Source of the DNA: Gammaproteobacteria bacterium
GTDB taxonomy: Bacteria; Pseudomonadota; Gammaproteobacteria; Arenicellales; Poriferihabitantaceae
Length of the DNA stretch: 9,771 bases
Direction of reading: 5' to 3'
Assembly (NCBI GenBank): GCA_009839585.1
Contig: VXPI01000206.1
Span: 1 to 9,771 of the forward strand
Shown piece after piece: positions 1-6,974 of the stretch. The position numbers and the translations under genes are program-made. The notes under the pieces are model-generated. The model worked only from the letters and a program-made list of their open reading frames with translations, made no database searches and was not told the DNA's origin. How positions within the stretch are numbered: the stretch's first letter is position 1; each line of letters opens with the position of its first letter.

Positions 1-52
1 TTGCTGGACTGCATGCGGCTGAAAACGAAAATTGAAAAAACACGGGACAATA

Positions 53-292
53 ATGCGGCAAGTCAAGATTGCTGAAGCCAAAACCCATCTATCGGAGTTG
101 CTCGCGGCAGCGGAAGCGGGCGAGGATCTGGTGATCTGTCGGGGCGCGACACCGATTGCGCATGTGACGAGGGTCGCCAGCGGGGGCAAACATGCCGCAC
201 TCAGCACTATGCTTCGTCGCGAACGCGCGAAGCATAAGGCGGTGACGACGGAAGAGATCCTGTCCTGGCGTCACGAGGGACACGTGTACTGA
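53..292 (+). CDS. vapB: Type II toxin-antitoxin antitoxin, Phd/YefM (VapB) family
   Basis: Short 79-residue protein that would bind and neutralise a PIN-domain ribonuclease toxin and repress its own operon by binding the promoter DNA. The N-terminal stretch VKIAEAKTHLSELLAAAEAG followed by DLVICRGATPIAHV is the classic Phd/YefM fold signature: a strand, the AKxxLSxLL helix, then the strand pair with G-x-P-I-A. The C-terminal third (R-R-E-R-A-K-H-K onwards) is the charged tail that in this family wraps the toxin. I chose ATG 53; a TTG at 32 in the same frame would add seven residues not seen in the family. The stop overlaps the toxin reading frame by a few bases, the normal arrangement for these pairs. 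The partner toxin is frameshifted, so this may be an orphan antitoxin. Family assignment is confident; the vapB symbol rests on the PIN-type neighbour. Confidence 0.88.
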   Translation: MRQVKIAEAKTHLSELLAAAEAGEDLVICRGATPIAHVTRVASGGKHAALSTMLRRERAKHKAVTTEEILSWRHEGHVY

Positions 293-677
293 TATCATTC
301 GTTCCCGATGCCTCGGTTGCGGCGGCATGGGTTCTGCCGGACGAGGATACCTCGGTTGCCGGCATTGCACTGGACCGGCTGGGCGAAGAGACGGCGAAGG
401 TACCGGGGATATTCTGGTACGAATTGCGGAATCTGTTGCTGAGTGCAGAACGCAGGGGGCCATTGATGGCAGTTACGCCGACACATGCATGGTTCGGTTG
501 CGCCAACTTTCTATCGTCTGTCTGGACGAAATCGACGACTGCGAGATCATGGCTCTGGCGCACTCCCATCGCCTGAGTGCCTACGATGCGAGCTATCTTG
601 CACTTGCGTTGCGCGAGGGCTGTGCGCTGGTGAGTCTCGACCGACGCCTGAACGAGGCCGCGGTCGCTGAGGCGTAA
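289..677 (+). pseudogene. vapC: Frameshifted VapC-like PIN-domain ribonuclease toxin
   Basis: PIN toxins are Mg-dependent endoribonucleases that use a cluster of acidic residues. The first part reads in the frame of position 289: VPDASVAAAWVLPDE (first catalytic Asp), then WYELRNLLLSAERRG (conserved Glu). The remainder reads in the frame of position 459: AIDGSYADTC, LRQLSIVCLDEIDD, then LSAYDASYLALALREG and LVSLDRRL (further conserved Asp residues), ending at TAA 675-677. Adding a single G to the G5 run at 455-459 joins the two halves into about 129 residues, the usual VapC length, with all expected acidic residues. As written, the first frame stops at TGA 574. The 5' end is also odd: the frame opens next to the antitoxin stop, but only CTG 289 or ATA 292 is available, with no ATG, GTG or TTG. 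This is either a genuine pseudogene or a homopolymer sequencing error. Confidence 0.85.
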
Positions 678-711
678 CCCCATTCCACTGTTCGGGACAG
701 GAACGGCACTT

Positions 712-1509
712 ATAAATCACCTATTCCGGCAAAATCTGGAGGCACTGTGGGAGAGGTATTCTGACCTGAAGGGAAGATGCTACGACGTGATCGAAAAATA
801 TTGCAGTAAAGACTTCCAGAACGAAAAAGCGAGAGAGTTCGCACGGCATGGATTTGGTCGACGCTTGACTCTCATGCAGCAATGCATCGACCGGACATTC
901 AAGATGCTCCCACCGGATTTCCACAACCTTCCGGGAAATGGCCTTCTTCGTGATATGACCATCCAGCTACATGCTTACAAAATCAACGCCTTCGGCTCCC
1001 TCGACAATCTCGCACATGTCTGGGTTTACGAAAGGAATGTGAAGAAGGACGGAGATTGGTTACCCAGCCAGCGGATAAGGTTTGGTAACAGTAACAAATA
1101 TCGGTAATTCAGCGGATCCTTGCCGAGGGAATTTGCCAAATACCTGTCGGGAATTCAGGACTGGCATGAGAATCTCGAGAATTTTCGGCACGCTCTTGCA
1201 CATAGAATGCCTCCATATATCCCGCCGGGATTCTTGACCCGCGATCAAACGAATGAATACGAAAACATTCAGATGCAAATCAATGAAGCGTTGCTGGAAA
1301 AGAATTATGAAACCACCGAAAAACTGGAGCATGAACAGGCAGATCTTCTGTCATTTCACCCCATAGAAACGCATTCATTCAGTGAGAATTCGCCCCTCGT
1401 ATATTTTCATTCGCAGATGTTGATCGACATCGACACGGTCATGGGTTTCGCTTTCCAGATTCTTCGGGAGTTCGATGAACAGAATACGACACATCAGGAT
1501 ATGCTGTAG
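712..1509 (+). pseudogene. Stop-interrupted conserved hypothetical protein with HEPN-like motif
   Basis: One reading frame runs from about 682 to 1509, broken once by TAA at 1105-1107. Both halves read like a single protein. The first includes LEALWERYSDLKG, then GSLDNLAHVWVYERNV. The second includes LPREFAKYLSGIQDW, LENFRHALAHRMPPYIPPG and HSFSENSPLVYFHSQML. From memory these segments occur in this order in one protein in an uncharacterised family found in many proteobacteria; no name is attached. R-H-A-L-A-H (1186-1203) fits the R-x4-H pattern of HEPN ribonuclease or nucleotidyl-transfer partner domains, but that link is only a motif match. Recognisable sequence extends upstream of GTG 787, to about 721 or before, where no ATG, GTG or TTG exists (ATA 712 is one place an ancestral start could have been). 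The missing start and the in-frame stop argue for a pseudogene. A short product from GTG 787 to TAA 1107 or from TTG 1120 to 1509 is possible but unlikely to be functional. Confidence 0.7.
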
Positions 1510-2033
1510 ACAAATCGCACGATCTTGCGGCGGCTCAGATTTTGAGTAACTGCATCCGTAGTACTGGTTGTGAAAGATAGAACTAGTATAAGGAGACCTT
1601 GTCACTATCTATGCATAATTTGTCCGTGTACTTTCGGCGACAGCTCCTGACGAAATACTGGTCACCCTCATTGGGACCTCGTTCTGACAAGGTTGTACCC
1701 TTGGGGCGGGCGAGGGAATATCTGGACCGCGGACCCGGCCGAACCCTATTCGGGACGCAGGATGAACGATGGCAACATTCTTAAGACCATTCCGAAAGAG
1801 AAAAGGAAAAAAGGATGTCGCAGCGCATCCCACGACGCAGGGCAAACCAGCAAAGCCGTCATGATGGCCAGCATTGATCAGGCATGTTCTTTCTCCCCAA
1901 CAGGTATTCGTGAGAAAGCCCATTATGCATGAACACTGATCCTGTACGCGGGTTTCCTGAAACAGGACCAGACATGCCACCAGGCCACCCGGGTTCATCG
2001 TCGATCACGTCCGGGCACCAAGAAATCATTTGT
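1510..2033 (+). other. Gene-free stretch between decayed region and transporter operon
   Basis: About 520 bases in which I find no convincing gene on either strand. Open frames of up to about 130 codons exist, but their translations are low in recognisable motifs, lack ribosome binding sites and overlap each other. No tRNA-like cloverleaf, direct-repeat array or insertion-sequence end was seen. Small inverted repeats are present (CCGAA/TTCGG at 1739-1753 and TCCTG/CAGGA near 1955-1967) but are too short to interpret. The region may be decayed coding sequence continuing from the pseudogenes on its left. Confidence 0.5.
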
Positions 2034-2076
2034 GTTGGCTGGCAGCCAACGACTTGAATAATAATTCGTTTACAAT
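2034..2076 (+). promoter_or_regulatory. Candidate operator palindrome and -10 element of the catabolic/transport operon
   Basis: Positions 2034-2050 read GTTGGCTG-G-CAGCCAAC, a perfect 8-bp inverted repeat around a single central base, typical in shape for a dimeric transcription factor site. Downstream, TACAAT at 2071-2076 is a good match to a sigma-70 -10 hexamer. No good -35 hexamer sits at the right distance. The palindrome is centred about 40 bases upstream of the implied transcription start, so an activator bound there could replace the -35 contact. An alternative reading is TTGGCT (2035-2040) with ATAATA (2058-2063), which would put the palindrome across the -35 and make it a repressor site. 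The first gene starts at 2122. No regulator gene is in the window. Confidence 0.4.
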
Positions 2077-2121
2077 CTGCCTCTTGTTTTACCCTCGCTA
2101 ATTCCGATCGAAAATACCGAA

Positions 2122-2886
2122 ATGGCTAATTCTGTAATTGACGCGGCAAAATGGCTGTTTGAATCGCGCCTGACAAAAACCATGCATGACAACCTGCCAG
2201 AGGCCTGTTATCCGGCTACTGCCGAGATCGCCTACAAGGTTCAAGAGCAATTGGTTGCCCGAATCGTCATGAACAGGAATACACGGACAATCGGCTACAA
2301 GATCGGTTGCACGAACCAGTCAATCATGGATCTGCTTGGAGCTGATGAACCTTTCTATGGCCGCATTATGGATGATTCGACATATTCATCTGGCGTCAGG
2401 CTTTCCGCATCGGATTTTACCCACCGCATTGTGGATGCCGAATTCATGATGGTAATGGATAGTGATTTACCGGACTCTGAAACACCGTACAGCGCCGAAA
2501 CCGTCAAGCCTTTCATCGGCAAGCTGCTCCCGGCAGTTGAATTGGTAGATCATCGCTTCACTGACTTTACAAAAGTCGGCATCAATGCCCTAATCTCGGA
2601 TAACGGGATACATGCGGCCAGTATTCTGGGGGAGCCTGATGCTGAGAGCTGGAAAACCATGGATCTGGGGAATCGGGAAGTGAAATTATTCGTCAACGGC
2701 ACAATCAAGGAAACCGGCACCGGTGCGAATGTGCTTGGCAATCCCCTGAATGCCATGGCCTGGCTTGGTAACTGCCTCCAGTCTCAAGGCAGGACCCTGC
2801 ATGCGGGCGACATGATCACCACGGGAGCAGCCTGTCCCGTCTATAGTGCAATAGCCGGCGACAGGATCCTGGTTGACTATGGATGA
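2122..2886 (+). CDS. 2-keto-4-pentenoate hydratase-like enzyme (fumarylacetoacetate hydrolase superfamily)
   Basis: 254 residues, close to the usual length of MhpD-type hydratases and 4-oxalocrotonate decarboxylases, which act on 2-oxo-4-enoic acids in the cytoplasm with a divalent metal. Family marks in order: IGYKIGCTN (about 57-65, with the conserved Lys), FYGRIMDD (78-85), the metal-site strand HRIVDAEFMMVM (101-112), LLPAVELVDHRF (135-146), LISDNGIHAASILG (157-170), the LGNPLNAMAWLGN block (205-217) and the closing HAGDMITTGA (227-236). The usual metal ligands in this family form a Glu-x-Glu pair plus a later Glu; here the equivalent residues appear to be Asp105, Glu107 and Glu140, so the first position may be Asp. 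Start ATG 2122 has no obvious Shine-Dalgarno sequence. It is first in the block, 66 bases ahead of the aminotransferase. The family also contains decarboxylases and hydrolases, so the exact reaction is uncertain. Confidence 0.85.
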   Translation: MANSVIDAAKWLFESRLTKTMHDNLPEACYPATAEIAYKVQEQLVARIVMNRNTRTIGYKIGCTNQSIMDLLGADEPFYGRIMDDSTYSSGVRLSASDFTHRIVDAEFMMVMDSDLPDSETPYSAETVKPFIGKLLPAVELVDHRFTDFTKVGINALISDNGIHAASILGEPDAESWKTMDLGNREVKLFVNGTIKETGTGANVLGNPLNAMAWLGNCLQSQGRTLHAGDMITTGAACPVYSAIAGDRILVDYG

Positions 2887-2952
2887 CTGGGGAAAGTCGA
2901 CCTTTCCTTTCCATGACCACACCGTTATTGCTTAACATAAATATATTGCAAC

Positions 2953-3870
2953 ATGACAAGACTAGCATTTTTTGAAGATGATTTTGTGCCAATAGAAGAG
3001 GCAAGGATAAGCATCACCACACACACCCTACACTATGGAACTGGATGCTTCGCCGGGATGCGTGCACACTGGAATGAAGGCAAACAACAGTTGTATATTT
3101 TCAGGACCCGGGACCACTTTCAACGCCTGTTGAATAGCGCACGGTTTCTGTACTGTGACTTGCCCTACGATGAAGAACAGCTTGAATCCATCACCACGGA
3201 ACTGATGAGACGTGAAGAATTCAGGCAAAATGTCTACATTCGTCCGATAGTCTATAAAGACGAGGGAGTGTTCAGGGTCTGGCTGCATGACGCAAAGGAC
3301 AAGCTTGCCATTTTCGCCAATCCAGAGGGGGGTTATTTGCGAAAAACTGACGGGGTCAGCATGTGTGTGAGTAGCTGGCGACGCGTTGATGACACCGCAA
3401 TCCCGGCTCGTGGCAAGGTCAATGGAAGCTATGTCAACAGTGCTCTAGCCAAAAGTGAAGCAATGTTGAATGGCTTTGATGAGGCTATCCTGTTGAATCA
3501 GGACGGGCATGTATCGGAAGCCAGTGCCGCCAATTTCATGATCGTGCGTAATGGTGCGTTAATCACGCCCCCGATAACCTCGAACCTGTTGGAGGGGGTC
3601 GTACGCCGGTCAATTCTGGAATTGGCCAATTCCGAACTCAATATCCCAGTTGAGCAACGCGAAATTGATCGCTCGGAACTATATGTTGCCGATGAAGCCT
3701 TTTTCTGTGGTACCGGAGTTGGAATGGCATCAATCGGCAACATTGACCATCGAGTTGTCGGCAATGGCAAGCGGGGTGAAATTACGGGCAAGCTCGATGA
3801 CCTCTATAGGCGGGTCTTAATCGGTGAGCATGATCGATACATGCACTGGTTAACCCCTGTCTATGACTGA
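2953..3870 (+). CDS. Class IV PLP aminotransferase, branched-chain aminotransferase-like (IlvE family)
   Basis: 305-residue cytoplasmic aminotransferase of fold type IV, which moves an amino group between an amino acid and a 2-oxo acid using pyridoxal phosphate. Evidence in order: N-terminal HTLHYGTGCFAGMRAHW (24-40); RDHFQRLLNSARFL (53-66); YIRPIVYKDEG (95-105); PARGKVNGSYVNSALAKSEA with Lys155 as the likely PLP-binding lysine; GHVSEASAANFMIV with Glu189 contacting the pyridine nitrogen; SNLLEGVVRRSILELA for phosphate binding; and FFCGTGVGMASI (250-261). The length is typical. IlvE is the best guess, but the class also includes D-amino-acid and (R)-amine transaminases, and this gene is not beside isoleucine/valine biosynthesis genes, so a catabolic role with the neighbouring hydratase is plausible. 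Start ATG 2953 is preceded by AT-rich sequence with no clear Shine-Dalgarno. After its stop, 181 bases precede the binding-protein gene, enough for a separate promoter (TATAGT at 4009-4014 is a weak candidate -10). Confidence 0.87.
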   Translation: MTRLAFFEDDFVPIEEARISITTHTLHYGTGCFAGMRAHWNEGKQQLYIFRTRDHFQRLLNSARFLYCDLPYDEEQLESITTELMRREEFRQNVYIRPIVYKDEGVFRVWLHDAKDKLAIFANPEGGYLRKTDGVSMCVSSWRRVDDTAIPARGKVNGSYVNSALAKSEAMLNGFDEAILLNQDGHVSEASAANFMIVRNGALITPPITSNLLEGVVRRSILELANSELNIPVEQREIDRSELYVADEAFFCGTGVGMASIGNIDHRVVGNGKRGEITGKLDDLYRRVLIGEHDRYMHWLTPVYD

Positions 3871-4041
3871 CTTGGAGGAATTGCGGATTGTCCTGAAATG
3901 CCTCTCGTTGATATGGATGTCATGACTCAGATTGAAGCATCAAGATCTTTCAACTAACGCAAAACCCTCTTCAGTCATTCAAGTTCCCGAATAAGCCAGA
4001 AAAAGTGATATAGTTATTTCCTTCTAACCTTTATGAATAAT

Positions 4042-4046
4042 GAGGA
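4042..4046 (+). promoter_or_regulatory. Shine-Dalgarno site that sets the potD start
   Basis: GAGGA lies five bases before ATG 4052. It overlaps the alternative in-frame ATG at 4040, which has no such site. This supports translation from 4052. It is the clearest ribosome binding site in the operon, in keeping with high expression of a binding protein. Confidence 0.65.
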
Positions 4047-4051
4047 AAATA

Positions 4052-5125
4052 ATGACTAAATACCCACCAATGATGCGCAGGAGATCATTCTTGCTTGGCA
4101 TGGGAGCAGCAGCGGCAGGCCTGAGTATTCATCCGAAAGGCGCGCTCGCCATGGAAGACCCCACCGTCAATTTCTATAACTGGGATACCTATATCGGTGA
4201 GACCACGCTGGACGATTTTGAAAACCTGACCGGAATCAGCGTCAAACTGGATCTTTTTGCGGACAATGATGAGCTGTTTGCAAAACTCAAGGGCGGCAAC
4301 CCCGGTTACGACCTGATCGTACCCACCAATGACTATACCGAGCGGATGATTGAAGCCGGCATGTTGCAGAAGCTTGATCATGGCATGATTCCCAACATGG
4401 CAAATGTTGATCCGGCTTTTCTGAACCCGCTACACGATCCAGGACGGCAGTATTCGATGCCCTATATGTGGGGAACCATCGGTATTGGCTATCGAAAATC
4501 AGCTGTCGACGGCGTACCTGACAGCTGGAAGTGGCTGTATGACTCCGATAAATACTCTGGAAAAGTCGCTCTTTTGGCTGACGGTGGAACGATCGTTCAA
4601 ATGGGGCTGAAGTACATGGGTGAAGCACTAAACGAAACAGATCCAGCCAAGATCAGGAAAGTTGAGGAAATGGTAATTCGACAAAAACCACATATCAAGG
4701 CTTTTGCCGAAGACAATGGGCAGGACTTGCTTGCGGCTGGCGATGTCGACCTGACCATGGAATGGAATGGGGATATCCTGCAAGTGATGGCCGAGGACGA
4801 TGATATTGGTTACGCCGTACCGAAAGAAGGCGGCCTGCTCTGGGAGGACTCGCTATGCATTCCGGCCGGTGCTCCACACCCCAATAATGCCCACCAATTA
4901 ATCAACTACATCCTGGATGCCGAGGCAGGCGCCTTGATTGCGGACTACATTCAATATGCCACGCCAAATGCGGCGGCAAAAACCTTGATGGATTCATCCT
5001 ATACCGGCAACCCGGCCATTTTCCCTCCGCCGGAAGTTATCGAAAAGCTTGAAGTATCAGTGTATAAAGGTGAGGAATATCAGCGTCTGATCGACGAAAC
5101 CCTGACCCGCATCCAAGCTGCGTAG
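4052..5125 (+). CDS. potD: Periplasmic polyamine-type substrate-binding protein (PotD/PotF family), Tat-exported
   Basis: 357 residues from ATG 4052. Captures substrate in the periplasm and delivers it to the two permeases encoded downstream. The N-terminus has a twin-arginine signal: RRRSFLLG at residues 9-16, a short Ala/Gly-rich hydrophobic stretch, then an A-L-A cleavage site near residue 33. Tat export implies folding before secretion. The mature part starts with VNFYNWDTYIGETTLDDFEN, the hallmark opening of PotD/PotF. Later come YDLIVPTNDYTERMIEAGML, LKYMGEALN, then WNGD (Trp238, Asp241) and LLWEDSLCIPAGAPH (Trp264, Asp266). The last two motifs match the places where PotF uses Trp and Asp residues to hold the amine groups, supporting a polyamine or similar cationic ligand. 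The exact substrate (putrescine, spermidine or another amine) cannot be told. The ATG at 4040 would only add four residues. Confidence 0.9.
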   Translation: MTKYPPMMRRRSFLLGMGAAAAGLSIHPKGALAMEDPTVNFYNWDTYIGETTLDDFENLTGISVKLDLFADNDELFAKLKGGNPGYDLIVPTNDYTERMIEAGMLQKLDHGMIPNMANVDPAFLNPLHDPGRQYSMPYMWGTIGIGYRKSAVDGVPDSWKWLYDSDKYSGKVALLADGGTIVQMGLKYMGEALNETDPAKIRKVEEMVIRQKPHIKAFAEDNGQDLLAAGDVDLTMEWNGDILQVMAEDDDIGYAVPKEGGLLWEDSLCIPAGAPHPNNAHQLINYILDAEAGALIADYIQYATPNAAAKTLMDSSYTGNPAIFPPPEVIEKLEVSVYKGEEYQRLIDETLTRIQAA

Positions 5126-5137
5126 ATTCAATTCTTG

Positions 5138-5177
5138 CAACCACACGGGAGCTCTGATTCCGTCTCCCGTGTGGTTG
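5138..5177 (+). terminator. Strong 14-bp hairpin between potD and potB (attenuator or mRNA 3'-end stabiliser)
   Basis: CAACCACACGGGAG at 5138-5151 pairs perfectly with CTCCCGTGTGGTTG at 5164-5177 around a 12-base loop. Only a weak U-rich tail follows (TTGATTG). It starts 12 bases after the potD stop and ends just before the possible TTG starts of the first permease. Hairpins in this place are known in binding-protein transporter operons such as malE-malF, where they keep the binding-protein message abundant while lowering downstream expression. Here it could also partly end transcription or hinder ribosome loading on potB. Confidence 0.7.
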
Positions 5178-5193
5178 TTGATTGCAGGATGCG

Positions 5194-6114
5194 TTGAACT
5201 ACCGGAATCGCAAATCGAAGACGTTCTGGGTGCTTGGCGTACCGCCAGGCATCTGGCTGACAGTATTCTTCATCATCCCCCTGTCGCTGATCTGGTTATT
5301 CAGTTTCGGAGACAAACGGGGGCTGATCGACATCGACTTGACCTGGACCATGGCCAATTATGCAAGGGCCATGGACCCCCTGTATCTACAGATATTCCTG
5401 AAATCATTCTGGTTTGCGGGCATTACTACTCTGGCCTGTCTTCTGGTTGCGTTTCCAATTGCAATCGCAATCACATTTGCCCCTTCACGGATCCGGCCAA
5501 TATTGCTGCTTCTGGTCATTCTTCCGTTCTGGACCAATCTCCTGATTCGCACCTATGCCCTGATTGCAGTTCTACGTACCAAGGGCTACGTGAACTTTGG
5601 GCTGGAATACCTGTGGGATGGGCTGAATGCCATTTTGCTGTTTTTCGGGATGGACCCCTCCGGACTGATCGGAGAACGTTTCACGCCCGCTCCACTCCTT
5701 TACAATAATTTTGCAGTAGTCTTTGGGCTGGTCTATGTACATCTTCCGTTCATGGTGCTGCCACTTTATGCGTCTCTTGATCGTATGGACCGGTCATATC
5801 TCGAGGCAAGTCTGGATCTTGGAGCAACTCAGTTCAGGACCTTTTTATCGATCACTGTTCCGCTTGCGATGCCGGGAATTATCTCTGGCTTGATCATCAC
5901 CTTTATTCCGGCTCTCGGTTCCTTTCTGACGCCGGACTTGCTCGGTGGCACGGACAGCCAGATGATTGCGAATGTCATCGAACGGCAGTTCAAGTCTGCG
6001 AATGACTGGCCATTTGGTTCGGCCTTGTCATTCATCTTGATGTATATCACGTTTTTTGTGCTTGCTGCCCGGGCCCTGTTCTCAAAGCGGGGTTCGACCA
6101 TGGATGCAGGATAA
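5194..6114 (+). CDS. potB: Polyamine-type ABC transporter permease, PotB family
   Basis: About 306 residues of inner-membrane permease, one half of the transmembrane channel. Several hydrophobic helices are visible, beginning with FWVLGVPPGIWLTVFFIIPL and including ILLLLVILPFWTNLLIRTYA and NNFAVVFGLVYVHLPFMVLP. The cytoplasmic coupling loop that contacts the ATPase reads LEASLDLGATQFRTFLSITV and PLAMPGIISG. FIPALGSFLTPDLLGG and MIANVIERQF near the end are PotB signatures. The start is unusual: the in-frame codon before 5182 is TGA (5179-5181), so only TTG 5182 or TTG 5194 are available among common starts. I prefer 5194 because AGGA at 5186-5189 lies four bases before it; starting at 5182 adds four residues. 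A rare start codon plus the upstream hairpin suggests low expression relative to potD. The stop overlaps the next gene as TAATG. Confidence 0.9.
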   Translation: MNYRNRKSKTFWVLGVPPGIWLTVFFIIPLSLIWLFSFGDKRGLIDIDLTWTMANYARAMDPLYLQIFLKSFWFAGITTLACLLVAFPIAIAITFAPSRIRPILLLLVILPFWTNLLIRTYALIAVLRTKGYVNFGLEYLWDGLNAILLFFGMDPSGLIGERFTPAPLLYNNFAVVFGLVYVHLPFMVLPLYASLDRMDRSYLEASLDLGATQFRTFLSITVPLAMPGIISGLIITFIPALGSFLTPDLLGGTDSQMIANVIERQFKSANDWPFGSALSFILMYITFFVLAARALFSKRGSTMDAG

Positions 6115-6962
6115 TGCGCGGTCTGCTTGCAAAAAGAACATCTGCCGGTCCATTGGACTACATTCATCAGGGATGGATGAAACTAACTCTTGGCTTGTCC
6201 TTCGTGTTTCTGTATTCCCCGCTTTTGATCCTGGTTATATTCAGTTTCAACGATAGCCGCCGCAACATTGTATGGCGTGGATTTACCACCAAGTACTATG
6301 AAAAGGCCTGGAACAACGATGGCTTGATCGAAGCCTTTGCCAACTCCTTGACGATTGCCTTCCTCTGCACCATTATCAGCACCATACTCGGGGCCATGGT
6401 TGCGTTGTTGTTGTGGCGGTTTCGTTTTCCGCTCAAAGGAGCCTATGAAGGGGCTATGACTCTCCCTATCGTGATTCCCGAGATTTGCATGGGGGTTGCG
6501 ATGATGGCTTTCTTCTCGCGGGTTGGCTGGCCTTCCGGCCTTGTCTGGCCGTTTAACCTAAGTGCAATTACAATTGCCCATATTTCGTTCTGTTTTCCTT
6601 TTGTAGCAGTCATCGTCCGGGCACGGCTGGCCAATTTCAATCTGGAGCTGGAGGAGGCTGCCAAGGATCTAGGGGCGAGTGAATGGCAGTTCTTTCGCGA
6701 TATCATGATTCCGTTTATGAGGCCTGGCTTAATTGCTGGAGCATTGCTGGCATTCACATTGTCGTTGGACGATTTTGTGATTACCTTCTTTACCTCTGGC
6801 CCAGATACGGTCACCCTACCGGTCAAGATTTATTCGATGGTGCGTTTTTCAGTTACCCCCGAAATCAATGCTGCATCAACTGTATTGATTGCAATTACCC
6901 TGGTGTTGACCACCATCGCATTGTGGTTACAGAGTCGTGCAGGACAAAAACTTGGCCATTAA
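6114..6962 (+). CDS. potC: Polyamine-type ABC transporter permease, PotC family
   Basis: 282-residue second permease, pairing with PotB in the inner membrane. The N-terminal segment MKLTLGLSFVFLYSPLLILV followed by IFSFNDS (residues 22-48) is the typical PotC opening. The coupling loop EEAAKDLGASEWQFFRDIMI (180-199), followed by PFMRPGLIAG, carries the EAA motif in canonical form. LSLDDFVITFFTSGPDTVTL and the following PVKIYSMVRF are PotC/YdcV signatures. ATG 6114 shares its A with the TAA stop of potB, so translation is probably coupled; AGGA at 6108-6111 is nearby but close. A later in-frame ATG at 6177 would remove 21 residues of a basic N-terminal extension, so that start cannot be excluded. 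Confidence 0.92.
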   Translation: MRGLLAKRTSAGPLDYIHQGWMKLTLGLSFVFLYSPLLILVIFSFNDSRRNIVWRGFTTKYYEKAWNNDGLIEAFANSLTIAFLCTIISTILGAMVALLLWRFRFPLKGAYEGAMTLPIVIPEICMGVAMMAFFSRVGWPSGLVWPFNLSAITIAHISFCFPFVAVIVRARLANFNLELEEAAKDLGASEWQFFRDIMIPFMRPGLIAGALLAFTLSLDDFVITFFTSGPDTVTLPVKIYSMVRFSVTPEINAASTVLIAITLVLTTIALWLQSRAGQKLGH

Positions 6963-6974
6963 ACTGCTTTCATC

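Noticed and set aside
1609..1998. Minus-strand open frame ending in a stretch (AVAESTRTNYA) that resembles the start of tyrosine recombinase core-binding domains.
   Set aside because: The similarity covers about ten residues at the very end of the frame, a stop follows directly, and the sequence beyond it does not continue the recombinase pattern.
4033..4059. Eight-codon frame (MNNEENND) overlapping the potD start, considered as a leader peptide.
   Set aside because: No run of a regulatory amino acid, no ribosome binding site, and no attenuator structure directly after it.
5189..5197. Minimal open frame ATG-CGT-TGA overlapping the potB start region, considered as a regulatory minigene.
   Set aside because: Three-codon frames arise often by chance and nothing else supports translation of it.
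5169..5708. Plus-strand 179-codon open frame in another frame of potB.
   Set aside because: A shadow of the permease gene: its translation lacks domain features while the potB frame carries clear membrane segments and the coupling-loop motif.
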